Below, in pieces: positions 1-6,826 of a DNA stretch of 9,636 bases. Source of the DNA: an uncultured Bordetella sp. GTDB taxonomy: Bacteria; Pseudomonadota; Gammaproteobacteria; Burkholderiales; Burkholderiaceae_B. Below the pieces are notes generated by a model that saw only the letters and a list, made by a program, of their open reading frames with translations, had not been told where the DNA came from and ran no database searches. Made by a program: the position numbers and the translations under genes. The DNA lies in NCBI GenBank assembly GCA_937881145.1, contig CALGFL010000161.1:1-9636 (forward strand), in the 5' to 3' direction. Position 1 is the first letter of the stretch. Each line of letters starts with the position of its first letter.

Positions 1-735
1 TTCCTGCAGTTCGGCCGGGATCGCATCCTCAAGCCAGAACAGCCGGTAGGGCTCCAGCGACTTGCCCAGCTGCCCGGCCTCGATGGGCGTGAGGCGATGA
101 TGGGCGTCGTGCAGCAGGTGCACGTCGGGCCCGGCGGCCTCGCGCACTTTGCGAAACAGCTCGGGCGTGTGGCGCAGATAGAGCGCGGTATCCCAGGGCT
201 CTTCGGGCGGCAGGCCCTTCTCGGCGGGTTCGTAATAGCCCTGGGTCTTGCCGACGCCATAGGTTTTTTCCAGGCCGGGCACGCCCGACTGCACGCGGAT
301 CGCCTTGTAGCCTTGCGCCTGGTGCTCGAGCACTGCGTCGACCGCCTCGGCATGGTCGCGCCCGTTGGCGTGGCCGTACACCATCAGTGCGTCGCGGCTC
401 TTGCCGCCCAGAAGCTGGTAGACGGGCATGCCGGCCAGTTTGCCCTTGATGTCCCACAGCGCCATGTCGATGGCGGCGATGGCCGTCATCGTCACCGGAC
501 CGCGCCGCCAATAGGCGCCGCGGTACAGGTATTGCCAGATGTCCTCGATGTTGCGCGGATCGCGCCCGATCAGGCAGGGGATCACATGGTCTTGCAGATA
601 GGCGTGGACCGCCAGTTCGCGGCCGTTGAGCGTGGCGTCGCCCAGCCCGTAGACGCCGTCGCCGGTGACCACTTTCACAGTGACGAAATTGCGACCGGGG
701 CAGGTCACGATGATATCGATACGTTCGATCTTCAT
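1..735 (-). CDS. manD: D-mannonate dehydratase, enolase superfamily (ManD/RspA type), 3' part outside window
   Basis: The first 245 codons are visible; the frame is still open at the left edge, and a complete family member is about 400 residues, so roughly 155 residues are missing. The family removes water from D-mannonate to give 2-keto-3-deoxy-D-gluconate with one Mg ion. Residue positions match the characterised Novosphingobium ManD, as I remember it, without offset: Arg147 and Tyr159 (the acid/base pair), Asp210 and His212 in LLHDAHH, and Glu236 in WLEDAIP. The first metal ligand is therefore Asp210 and the second Glu236; the third (Glu262 in the reference) lies outside. The N-terminal capping domain contains [10 protein letters not shown] and the [13 protein letters not shown] stretch typical of this subgroup. 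ATG at 735 fits the family N terminus; there is no clear Shine-Dalgarno sequence in front of it. It is last of the four visible genes of the operon, 31 bp after the TRAP permease. Some close relatives act slowly or prefer D-gluconate, and the deciding residues are not in view. Confidence 0.9.
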   Translation of the reverse strand, partial: MKIERIDIIVTCPGRNFVTVKVVTGDGVYGLGDATLNGRELAVHAYLQDHVIPCLIGRDPRNIEDIWQYLYRGAYWRRGPVTMTAIAAIDMALWDIKGKLAGMPVYQLLGGKSRDALMVYGHANGRDHAEAVDAVLEHQAQGYKAIRVQSGVPGLEKTYGVGKTQGYYEPAEKGLPPEEPWDTALYLRHTPELFRKVREAAGPDVHLLHDAHHRLTPIEAGQLGKSLEPYRLFWLEDAIPAELQE

Positions 736-766
736 GGCAAATGAGGGTAGGCAGAGAGAATGCGGA

Positions 767-2626
767 TCAGAGAAAGCCGGTCGAGATCCAGGGCACGAAC
801 ACCAGCAACAGCAGCGCGATGAAAAGCGCGATCATGTGCGGCCACACGCGCGGCATCGCCACGTCGGGCGATACGCGTCCGATGGCGCAAGCGGCATAGA
901 AGCCGACGCCGAAGGGCGGCGCGAACAGGCCCAGGCCCATGGCGAAGACCGCCACCATCGCGTAGTGCACTTCGTTGACGCCGACCAGCTTGGCGATGGG
1001 AAATAGAAGCGGTCCGAACAGCACGATGGCCGGGATGCCTTCCAGCAGGCTGCCCAGCAGCACGAAGGCCAGCGCCGACACCACGAGAAAGCCCAGCTTG
1101 CCGCCCGGCACCGCCGTCATGATCCTGACCAGCTCGTGCGCGAAGCCCGATTGCGTCAACGCCCAGGCCATGGTCGTCGCGCAGCCCACGATGAGCAGGA
1201 TCGCGCCCGACAGCGAGGCGGTTTCCACCAGCATGGGATAGATGCGCCGCCAGTCGAACTGCCGATAGATGAAGATGCCGGCCAACACGGTGTAGAAGAT
1301 GCCGATGGTGGACACCTCGGTGGCGGTGGCCACGCCTTCGACCACCGAGGTGCGGATAATTAGCGGCAGTACCAGTGCGGGCAATGCCGTCAACAACAGG
1401 CGGCCGATGTCCTTGCGCGGCGTTTTGCGCACGCCGCTCATGTCTTCGCGGCGCGTCTGCCACCACACCACCGCCGCCATCAGCAGCGCGCCCACCGCGG
1501 CCGGCATCAAGCCGCCGATGAACAGCGACGTGATGGACACGCCCGTGACCGAGCCGACGGTGATCAGCACGATGCTCGGCGGAATCGTCTCGGACATCGC
1601 GCCCGAAGCCGACAGCAGGCCGATCAGGTCGCCTTCGTTGTTGCCGCGCTTCTTCATCTCGGGAAACAGCGCCGGCGCCACCGCCGCCATGTCGGCCGCC
1701 TTCGCGCCCGAGATGCCCGAAACGATGTACATGGCGCCCAGCAACACATACTGCAGGCCGCCGCGCACGTGGCCGATCAGGCTCACGAGAAAGTTGATCA
1801 TTGCGCGAGCCAGCCCGGCCATCTCGATCAGCGAACCGAGAAAGATGAACAACGGCACCGCCAGCAGGATCAGGTTCGACATGCCTTCTTCCATGCGGCT
1901 GGGCACGATCGAGATCGGCGTCTGAGTCGAGAAGGTCAGGTAGCACATCGTCGCCAGGCCGAAGGCGAAACCGATGGGCACGCCGATCGCGATGCACGAC
2001 ACCAGCATGCCCAGGAAGAAAATCACCAGGTTGACATTGCCCAGGTCCGACAGCACTGGCGTCAGCGCCCACAAGCCGGCGCCGCACAGGACGAGCGCCG
2101 CGCCGGTCGCCGCCAGTTGCTTGCCGCTCGACTGCTCGATCCAGCGGGTGGCGGCCGTCACCAGCATCAGCACCGCGCCGACCAGCACGGCGCCGCTGCG
2201 CCAGCCTTCGGCAAGACCCAGCACCGGCGTCGTTACGTCGAAGTCCTCCTGCCAGTGTTCCCAGGCGGGCAGGCACAGCATCGCCAGAAAGGCTACCACC
2301 AGGCCCAGGCTCAGCGCTTCCAGCCAGGCGCGCGTGCCGGGCGAGAGGTCCTTGACGAAGGTGGTGAGCTGCATGTGCGCGCTGCGCTGCAGCGCGATGC
2401 ACGCACCCAGCATGGCCAGCCACAGGAACAGGATGCCGGCCAGTTCGTCGGTCCAGGTCAGCGGCGCGTCCAGCACATAGCGCGAGAACGTGCCGCTACC
2501 CAGGATCAGGATCTCCGCCACCACGAGTATGGCGGCGGGCACCTCGGTCATCCGGCCCAGCAGCCGGTCGAGCCGGCGTGCCGGGGGGGCGGCGATGTCC
2601 TGGGAGTCTGTAGAAGAAAATTGCAT
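767..2626 (-). CDS. TRAP transporter fused permease, small (DctQ) plus large (DctM) subunit
   Basis: This 619-residue inner-membrane protein drives ion-coupled import of a substrate handed over by the periplasmic binding protein. Residues about 28-165 are the DctQ-like four-helix domain, with the characteristic WTDELA at 58-63. A linker helix near 172-190 leads into the DctM domain, about 195-617. DctM hallmarks are the [16 protein letters not shown] stretch from 303, [10 protein letters not shown] at 346-355, the [12 protein letters not shown] stretch from 431, and [13 protein letters not shown] from 567. DctQ and DctM are separate genes in many systems; the fused form is a known variant, as in SiaQM. 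The ATG at 2626 gives a short polar cytoplasmic N terminus before helix 1, and an AGGGCAGG stretch upstream could be a modest ribosome binding site. It lies 27 bp after the binding-protein gene and 31 bp before the dehydratase, so co-transcription is likely. Substrate choice is set by the binding protein; a hexuronate or aldonate is inferred from the neighbours. Confidence 0.95.
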   Translation of the reverse strand: MQFSSTDSQDIAAPPARRLDRLLGRMTEVPAAILVVAEILILGSGTFSRYVLDAPLTWTDELAGILFLWLAMLGACIALQRSAHMQLTTFVKDLSPGTRAWLEALSLGLVVAFLAMLCLPAWEHWQEDFDVTTPVLGLAEGWRSGAVLVGAVLMLVTAATRWIEQSSGKQLAATGAALVLCGAGLWALTPVLSDLGNVNLVIFFLGMLVSCIAIGVPIGFAFGLATMCYLTFSTQTPISIVPSRMEEGMSNLILLAVPLFIFLGSLIEMAGLARAMINFLVSLIGHVRGGLQYVLLGAMYIVSGISGAKAADMAAVAPALFPEMKKRGNNEGDLIGLLSASGAMSETIPPSIVLITVGSVTGVSITSLFIGGLMPAAVGALLMAAVVWWQTRREDMSGVRKTPRKDIGRLLLTALPALVLPLIIRTSVVEGVATATEVSTIGIFYTVLAGIFIYRQFDWRRIYPMLVETASLSGAILLIVGCATTMAWALTQSGFAHELVRIMTAVPGGKLGFLVVSALAFVLLGSLLEGIPAIVLFGPLLFPIAKLVGVNEVHYAMVAVFAMGLGLFAPPFGVGFYAACAIGRVSPDVAMPRVWPHMIALFIALLLLVFVPWISTGFL

Positions 2627-2643
2627 GACGCGCCTGCCCTTAT

Positions 2644-2661
2644 GTCAGGCCAGTCAGGCCA
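2644..2661. repeat. Perfect 9-bp tandem duplication at the stop codon of the binding-protein gene
   Basis: GTCAGGCCA occurs twice in direct tandem, 2644-2652 and 2653-2661. On the coding (minus) strand this places the real TGA stop at 2656-2654 and a second in-frame TGA exactly 9 bases later. It looks like a simple replication-slippage duplication and has the side effect of doubling the stop signal. No other role is suggested by the sequence. Confidence 0.8.
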
Positions 2662-3670
2662 ATTTGCCGGAGTACTTCTCCAGCTTGGCCCAGACCTGGT
2701 CGCCATACTTCTTCTTCCATTCGGCATAGAAGCCCGAGCTGCTCAGCATCTTGCGAAAAGCCGCCGGGTCGGGCTGGTTGAACACGATGCCCAGTTTGGT
2801 GAGCTGCGCCTGCGCGTCGGCGTTGAGCCGGGCGATGTCTTCGCGCTGCTTCAGCGCGGCGGCGTTCAGGTTGCGGGCCAGCGACTCCTGCACTTCCTTG
2901 GGCAGCGATTGCAGCTTTCTGGCGTTGCCGAAGATGAAATGGCCGTCCCAGGTGTGGCCGGTGAGCGAGCAGTATTTCTGCACCTCGTAGAGCTTGGCGC
3001 TCTGGATCAGGGCCAGCGGATTTTCCTGGCCATCGACCACCTTGGTCTGCAGCGCGGAGTACAGCTCGCCGAAGGGAATGGCCGTGGGCGACGCGCCCAG
3101 CGCCTTGAACATCGAGATCCACATCGGAATGCCGGGCACGCGGATCTTGAAGCCCTTGAGGTCGTCGGGCGAGTTGATGGGCTTGGTGGACGTGGTGATG
3201 TTGCGGTAGCCGTTGTCCAGCACCTTGTCGAAGGCAAGCAGATGAACTTTGGCCAGGGCGGCGCGCACATAGTCGCCCAGGTCGCCGTCCATGGCAGCCC
3301 AGACCGTGGCGTAGTCCTTGAAGGCGAACGCCACGCCGTTGATGCCCGCCGTGGGCACCAGGGTCTGCAGGTTGGTGCCGGCAGTGGACATGATGTCGAT
3401 CGCCCCCGAGCGGGTCTGCGAGATCATGTCGGGCTCGCTGCCGAGCTGGCTGTTCGGGTAGACCTGCAGGTCCACTTTGCCGCCCGTGTCCTTGCTGATC
3501 TGTTCGGCGGCGTCCTTGATGCGCACTGTGCCGGGATGGTCCGCCGGAAACGCGGTGCCGTATTTGAGCGTGATTTTGTTTTGCGCGAACGCAAAGCGCG
3601 GCAGCGCGGCCGCCGCGGCGCCGGCGAGGATGGCTTGGCCGAACTGGCGGCGAGTGGGCGTAAAAGTCAT
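2654..3670 (-). CDS. TRAP transporter periplasmic solute-binding protein (DctP family)
   Basis: This 338-residue protein captures the substrate in the periplasm and delivers it to the adjacent fused permease. Residues 1-29 form an export signal with a twin-arginine-like TRRQFG, then an Ala-rich hydrophobic stretch and a likely cleavage at AFA-QN, so Tat export is possible. The mature part is a typical DctP fold: KYGTAFPADHP near 36-46, YPNSQLG at 71-77, and KGFKIRVPG at 172-180. Arg177 in that last motif is the conserved arginine that pairs with the substrate carboxylate in this family. The stretch LGASPTAIPFGELYSALQTK and then DGQENP at 213-218 follow. Length is normal. The start is fixed by the best ribosome binding site in this half of the window, AAGGAG at 3681-3676, five bases before the ATG. 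It lies 27 bp after the dehydrogenase gene. A sugar acid such as a hexuronate or mannonate is inferred from the neighbouring enzymes; the pocket residues alone do not tell me which. Confidence 0.95.
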   Translation of the reverse strand: MTFTPTRRQFGQAILAGAAAAALPRFAFAQNKITLKYGTAFPADHPGTVRIKDAAEQISKDTGGKVDLQVYPNSQLGSEPDMISQTRSGAIDIMSTAGTNLQTLVPTAGINGVAFAFKDYATVWAAMDGDLGDYVRAALAKVHLLAFDKVLDNGYRNITTSTKPINSPDDLKGFKIRVPGIPMWISMFKALGASPTAIPFGELYSALQTKVVDGQENPLALIQSAKLYEVQKYCSLTGHTWDGHFIFGNARKLQSLPKEVQESLARNLNAAALKQREDIARLNADAQAQLTKLGIVFNQPDPAAFRKMLSSSGFYAEWKKKYGDQVWAKLEKYSGKLA

Positions 3671-3675
3671 GATGT

Positions 3676-3681
3676 CTCCTT
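3676..3681 (-). promoter_or_regulatory. Strong ribosome binding site of the TRAP binding-protein gene
   Basis: On the minus strand AAGGAG lies five bases upstream of the ATG at 3670. It is the only near-perfect Shine-Dalgarno sequence in the operon. This fits the general need for excess periplasmic binding protein over permease. Confidence 0.75.
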
Positions 3682-3697
3682 TTGGTATGGATTTGGA

Positions 3698-5191
3698 TCA
3701 ATGCTGGGCAAGAAGGGCGGCCATGCCGCCTTCCTTGAGGGTGGTGAGGTGTTGTGCGATGCGCGCGGCGAAGGCCGGCGGATAAGACTCGGCGCCGAAT
3801 ACCGGCGCGTGCGCCAGGGCGGCGGCAACGGCTTGCTGCGGCGACGACGCTTGCCGCAGGCGCTCGGCCAGCGCGGCGGCGCCGGGATCGCTGATATGCA
3901 GCACGGCGCCCGCATCGCTGCGCTCGTAGATCAGGTAGTGCAGCCAGGCGGCCAGCGCGCGTTCGAGCAGCGGCCGTTCGATGCCCGCCGCCAGGCTTTC
4001 GCGCAGTGCGGGCAGCCAGCGCACCGGCACTTTCTGCGTGCCGTCCATGGCTATTTGCTGCGTGCGGTGCGCCAGGGCCGGGTTCTCGAAGCGCTTGAGC
4101 AGGTCGCGGCAATAGGCCTGTACGTCGTAGCCGGCCGGCGCCGCCACGGTGGCGCGCAGATCTTCCAGCATCAGCCGGCGCGCGAACGAGCCCACCAGCG
4201 GGTCCGCCATGGCATCGGAGACGCTGTCCAGGCCGCGCAACTGCCCGGCATAGGCGATGGCCGAATGCGTGCCGTTGAGCAGGCGCAGCTTCATGGCCTG
4301 GTAGGGGCGCACGTCGCCGGTCAACAGGGCGCCGGCCTCTTCCCAGGCGGGGCGCGGACCGGTGAAGCGGTCTTCGATCACCCACTGCGTGAAGGGTTCG
4401 CAGACAATGGCGGCGGCATCGTGCAGTCCGAGACAGCCCGCGGCATATTGCAGCGATTCGGCGGTGGCCGCCGGCACGATGCGGTCGACCATGCTGTTGG
4501 GAAAGGCGATGTCCGACTCGATGCGGCGCGCCAGGGAGGCATCGATCTCTTGCGCGTATTGCACCAGCAGCTTGCGCAGCGTGTCGCCGTTGGCCGCCAT
4601 GTTGTCGCAGCACATCACCGTGAGCGGCGCGCCGGCCGGCCGGCGGCGTATGCCCTCGGCCAGCACGCCCAGCGTGGAGCGCGGCGCGCGCGCGTGGGCG
4701 AGGTCATGCCATACGGCTTCGTCGTCCAGGTCGAGAGCGCCTGTGGCGGCGTTCTGGCTGTAGCCTTTTTCGGTGACGGTGATCGTCACGATTGCCGTGG
4801 ACGGGCTGCCTAGCGCTGTCAGCACGGCGTCCAGTTGCGTGGGGGCATGCAGCGCTGCTTTCAGCGCGCCCACCACGCGGGTGTGCGCCTGGTCGCCATG
4901 CCGTTCGGTGACCGAGTACAGGCATCCTTGCGCGTTCAAGGTCTGCGGCACCCGCGCGTCGCGCAGGCTGACGCCGACGATGCCCCAGCGCGAGTCGCCG
5001 CTTGCGATGACCTGCTCCGTGTAGACCGCCTGATGGGCCCGATGAAATGCGCCCAGACCCAAGTGCACGATGCCTGTGGCCAGCCGGCCGCGGTCATAGG
5101 CGGGAGAGCGCACCTGCGCATCGAGGCGACTCGTCGCGGCAGGCGACAGCGAGTCATACGAGGAAAGTTTTTGTGCTTTGTTATCCACCAC
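3698..5191 (-). CDS. uxuB: Fructuronate reductase / mannitol dehydrogenase family oxidoreductase
   Basis: This is an NAD(P)-dependent polyol/hexuronate dehydrogenase of the long-chain mannitol dehydrogenase family. Beside a mannonate dehydratase, the likely reaction is D-fructuronate to D-mannonate. The open frame reaches TTG at 5212 (504 residues); I prefer GTG at 5191 (497 residues), since family members start close to this point. In numbering from TTG: dinucleotide-binding GIVHLGLGAFHRAHQA at 47-62, TVTEKGY at 145-151, CDNMAANG at 202-209, NSMVDRIVP at 239-247, and the catalytic block KLRLLNGTHSAIAYAG from 308. Lys308, Asn313 and His316 match the Lys-Asn-His set of Pseudomonas fluorescens mannitol dehydrogenase (295, 300, 303) with a constant offset of 13, shared by the CDN asparagine. 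The offset suggests the TTG start is too long. The stretch between TTG and GTG contains the operator-like palindrome. No candidate start has a good Shine-Dalgarno sequence. It is the first operon gene. Mannitol, arabinitol or tagaturonate activity cannot be excluded. Confidence 0.88.
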   Translation of the reverse strand: MVDNKAQKLSSYDSLSPAATSRLDAQVRSPAYDRGRLATGIVHLGLGAFHRAHQAVYTEQVIASGDSRWGIVGVSLRDARVPQTLNAQGCLYSVTERHGDQAHTRVVGALKAALHAPTQLDAVLTALGSPSTAIVTITVTEKGYSQNAATGALDLDDEAVWHDLAHARAPRSTLGVLAEGIRRRPAGAPLTVMCCDNMAANGDTLRKLLVQYAQEIDASLARRIESDIAFPNSMVDRIVPAATAESLQYAAGCLGLHDAAAIVCEPFTQWVIEDRFTGPRPAWEEAGALLTGDVRPYQAMKLRLLNGTHSAIAYAGQLRGLDSVSDAMADPLVGSFARRLMLEDLRATVAAPAGYDVQAYCRDLLKRFENPALAHRTQQIAMDGTQKVPVRWLPALRESLAAGIERPLLERALAAWLHYLIYERSDAGAVLHISDPGAAALAERLRQASSPQQAVAAALAHAPVFGAESYPPAFAARIAQHLTTLKEGGMAALLAQH

Positions 5192-5205
5192 AGTACCATG
5201 GTAGT
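5192..5205. promoter_or_regulatory. Operator-like palindrome at the dehydrogenase start (site 1)
   Basis: TACCATGGTA at 5194-5203 is a perfect 10-bp palindrome. Read on the minus strand the site is ACTACCATGGT followed by ACT and then the candidate GTG start at 5191. The same 11 bases recur on the plus strand at 5289-5299 before the divergent regulator gene. Two copies bracketing the control region of a GntR/FCD regulator and its likely target operon are the expected arrangement for that regulator's operators. Binding itself is inferred. A partly overlapping TGGT-N5-ACCA inverted repeat at 5199-5211 may be part of the same site. Confidence 0.6.
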
Positions 5206-5288
5206 CGACCAATGTTCGCAGTCTAAGGACATTCGCCGCTTCGAAGATCTAGGGATAACCCTGATTTAAAAGATTTTTTCGAATACGT
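5206..5288. promoter_or_regulatory. Divergent control region between the sugar-acid operon and its regulator
   Basis: This short spacer must hold both divergent promoters. It is much richer in A and T than the rest of the window, most of all at about 5262-5285. It is dense in small palindromes: CTTCGAAG at 5239-5246, AGATCT at 5245-5250, the near-palindrome AGGGATAACCCT at 5251-5262, and TTTAAA at 5265-5270. A weak minus-strand -10 candidate is TAGACT at 5225-5220, which would start transcription near 5213. For the regulator, TTTAAA is a possible -10 element. Neither has a convincing -35 partner at normal spacing, so I do not assign promoters firmly. Activator dependence would be compatible with such weak elements. 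Confidence 0.5.
5251..5262. promoter_or_regulatory. Near-palindrome AGGGATAACCCT in the divergent control region
   Basis: AGGGATAACCCT pairs at five of six positions around its centre. It sits between the two ACTACCATGGT sites but is unrelated to them in sequence. It could be a site for a second regulator, for example a catabolic control protein, or chance. No function is known to me. Confidence 0.3.
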
Positions 5289-5299
5289 ACTACCATGGT
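5289..5299 (+). promoter_or_regulatory. Operator-like site at the regulator start (site 2)
   Basis: ACTACCATGGT on the plus strand is an exact 11-base copy of the minus-strand motif at 5205-5195. Its core ACCATGGT at 5292-5299 is a perfect 8-bp palindrome. The centres of the two sites are 97 bp apart. The site ends three bases before the regulator's ATG at 5303, so binding here would block expression of the regulator gene, which suggests autorepression. That role is inferred. Confidence 0.6.
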
Positions 5300-5302
5300 G
5301 GA

Positions 5303-6079
5303 ATGTCGCGCCTGGAACGAATAACCCGCAACGCCGTAGCCTCGAATCCGCCCAAATCCATGCTTTCGCCCGACGATCCCTTGACGGCCGCGCTGTCCGA
5401 CTTCCGGCTGGACCCGGCGCAGTCGTATTCGGACCAGGTGCACAGCCTGCTCCTGCGCGCCATCGTGCGCGGCACGCTGCCGCCGCGCACGGCCCTGTCC
5501 GAGGCCACGATTTCCAAGTTGATCAACGTCAGCCGCACGCCCGTGCGCGAAGCGCTGGCGCAACTGGCCGACGAGCAGCTGGTGCTGATCTATCGCCAAG
5601 TGGGAACCCTCGTGGCGCCGATCAGCGTTCAGCTGCTCGAAGAAGGGCGGTTCGTGCGCAGCACGCTCGAAGGCGCCAACCATGCCGAGCTCGCGCGGAC
5701 GATCACCCCCACCCAGCTGGCCGAACTGAACCTGATCGTTCAGCAGCAGCGCGAGGCGGTCGTGGGCGGGCAGATCGACCGCTTTTCGGAGCTGGACGAA
5801 CTGATGCACCGGCGGCTTTTCGAGTTTGCGGGGCGCGGCCATGTCTGGGTCATGCTCGAACCCATCAAGCGCCAGTTCGACCGGGTGCGGTGGCTGCTGC
5901 TGGGGCATGTGGCGGGCCATTCCGACCGCGCCTTGCGCGAACATGAGCAGATACTGGCGCAATTCGCGGCCCACGATGCCAAAGGGCTGCGCGCCAGCGT
6001 CTCGTCCCACGTCAATCACATCACCGATCACATGCAGGCCCTGCGCCAGCAGGCGCCGGCCAGCTACTTTGCGGATTGA
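5303..6079 (+). CDS. GntR family transcriptional regulator, FadR/FCD subfamily
   Basis: This 258-residue regulator most likely controls the divergent sugar-acid operon, with a pathway acid as effector. Residues about 42-108 are the winged helix-turn-helix: a dimer-type first helix SYSDQVHSLLLRAIVRGTL, then ISKLINVSRTPVREAL (70-85), the family signature, and the wing YRQVGTLVAPI. Residues about 112-248 are the all-helical FCD ligand domain. Its usual metal-binding set is visible as Asp165 and His169 (DELMH), His214 (REHEQI) and His236 (SSHVNH). Metal-bound carboxylate ligands are common for this fold. ATG at 5303 gives a roughly 40-residue tail before the helix-turn-helix; ATG at 5360 (residue 20) is an alternative, and neither has a good Shine-Dalgarno sequence (GGTGGA directly abuts the first ATG). 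Site 2 lies just upstream of the first start. The gene ends 22 bp from the convergent mtgA. Confidence 0.92.
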   Translation: MSRLERITRNAVASNPPKSMLSPDDPLTAALSDFRLDPAQSYSDQVHSLLLRAIVRGTLPPRTALSEATISKLINVSRTPVREALAQLADEQLVLIYRQVGTLVAPISVQLLEEGRFVRSTLEGANHAELARTITPTQLAELNLIVQQQREAVVGGQIDRFSELDELMHRRLFEFAGRGHVWVMLEPIKRQFDRVRWLLLGHVAGHSDRALREHEQILAQFAAHDAKGLRASVSSHVNHITDHMQALRQQAPASYFAD

Positions 6080-6101
6080 ACAGGCATCCCGCTAACCCGG
6101 G
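6080..6101. other. Convergent junction between the regulator and mtgA
   Basis: Only 22 bases separate the two stop codons. ACCCGGGT at 6095-6102 is a perfect 8-bp palindrome flanked by imperfect CCC/GGG pairing, which could form a small GC hairpin on either transcript. There is no T run after it in either direction, so it does not meet the usual criteria for an intrinsic terminator. Transcription from the two sides probably overlaps here. Confidence 0.35.
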
Positions 6102-6821
6102 TCAGGGTATGTCCACCTGCCGCATGCGCGCGGCGAGCACGCCGGTGCGGCCTTCGAGATAGCGCGTGTCGCGGTGCCGGTCGTAATAGCGCGGGTTGGG
6201 CAGCATGGCGGCCAGTTTCGCGGCCTGGTAGGCGTTCAACTGCGACGCGTCGACCTGATAATAGTGCCGCGCCGCGGCCTGGGCGCCGAAGACGCCCGTG
6301 CCCCATTCGGCGATATTCAGGTAGATCTCCAGGATGCGCTGCTTGCTCATGATCCGGTCAATCATGAAGGTCACCAGCAGTTCCTCGCCTTTGCGCAAGT
6401 AGTTGCGCGAGTTCGACAGCAGCAGGTTCTTGGCCAGCTGCTGGGTGATCGTCGAGCCGCCGCGGCGGGCCTTGCGGCCCAATTCTTCCTGGCGCTGGTT
6501 GTATATCCATGCCTCGCGTATGGCGTCCCATTCCACGCCGCTGTTGTCCAGGAAATTGGCGTCTTCCGAAGCGATCACGGCGCGCTTGAGCGAATTGCTG
6601 ATGCGAGCGTAAGGCACCCAGGTGTGCTGCAGCGTGATGCGCGGGTCGGTCCTGCGCAAGACGGCCATTTCTTCGCGCATGACGGCGCTGCTGCCCGGGT
6701 TGAAATGCGCGTACCAGAGCACCTGGCCCAGCATCCATAGCTGATAAAGCAGGAACAGGCCGACCAGGGCCAGTGCCAGCTTGGCCGGCCAGGGCATGCG
6801 GCGGCTCTTGCGCCCGGCCAT
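6102..6821 (-). CDS. mtgA: Monofunctional biosynthetic peptidoglycan transglycosylase
   Basis: This 239-residue inner-membrane enzyme polymerises lipid II into glycan strands (GT51 family) and lacks a transpeptidase domain. Residues 14-36 are the single N-terminal membrane anchor after a basic cytoplasmic start. The catalytic domain follows: VIASEDANF at 82-90 with the catalytic Glu86, GGSTITQQLAKN at 121-132, RKGEELLVTFMID at 143-155, and ILEIYLNIAEWGTGVFGAQAAA at 163-184 with the second essential Glu165. Length agrees with E. coli MtgA (about 242). The same frame stays open far upstream through aroE, but that part is meaningless; ATG at 6821 is chosen because the anchor and family N terminus begin there. 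It starts five bases after the aroE stop with no Shine-Dalgarno sequence of its own, so translational coupling to aroE is likely. It is the last gene of its operon. Confidence 0.96.
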   Translation of the reverse strand: MAGRKSRRMPWPAKLALALVGLFLLYQLWMLGQVLWYAHFNPGSSAVMREEMAVLRRTDPRITLQHTWVPYARISNSLKRAVIASEDANFLDNSGVEWDAIREAWIYNQRQEELGRKARRGGSTITQQLAKNLLLSNSRNYLRKGEELLVTFMIDRIMSKQRILEIYLNIAEWGTGVFGAQAAARHYYQVDASQLNAYQAAKLAAMLPNPRYYDRHRDTRYLEGRTGVLAARMRQVDIP

Positions 6822-6826
6822 GATGT

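Noticed and set aside
97..744. Plus-strand open frame of 215 codons at the left edge
   Set aside because: It is the antisense shadow of the mannonate dehydratase, whose active-site residues fix the minus strand as coding.
732..2423. Minus-strand open frame of 563 codons inside the permease gene
   Set aside because: It overlaps the TRAP permease in a different frame and its composition is Arg/Ala/Gly-rich with no membrane segments.
1769..4813. A 1014-codon open frame on the plus strand
   Set aside because: It runs antisense to the TRAP genes and the dehydrogenase, is full of Gln, Arg, His and Ala, and shows no domain. Long antisense frames are common in very GC-rich DNA.
5250..5260. TAGGGATAACC, which resembles the first half of a homing-endonuclease (I-SceI) site
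   Set aside because: Only the first ten bases match and the second half differs; a chance similarity in a short AT-rich spacer.
6088..6107. GC hairpin as a rho-independent terminator
   Set aside because: The stem is imperfect and no T run follows on either strand.
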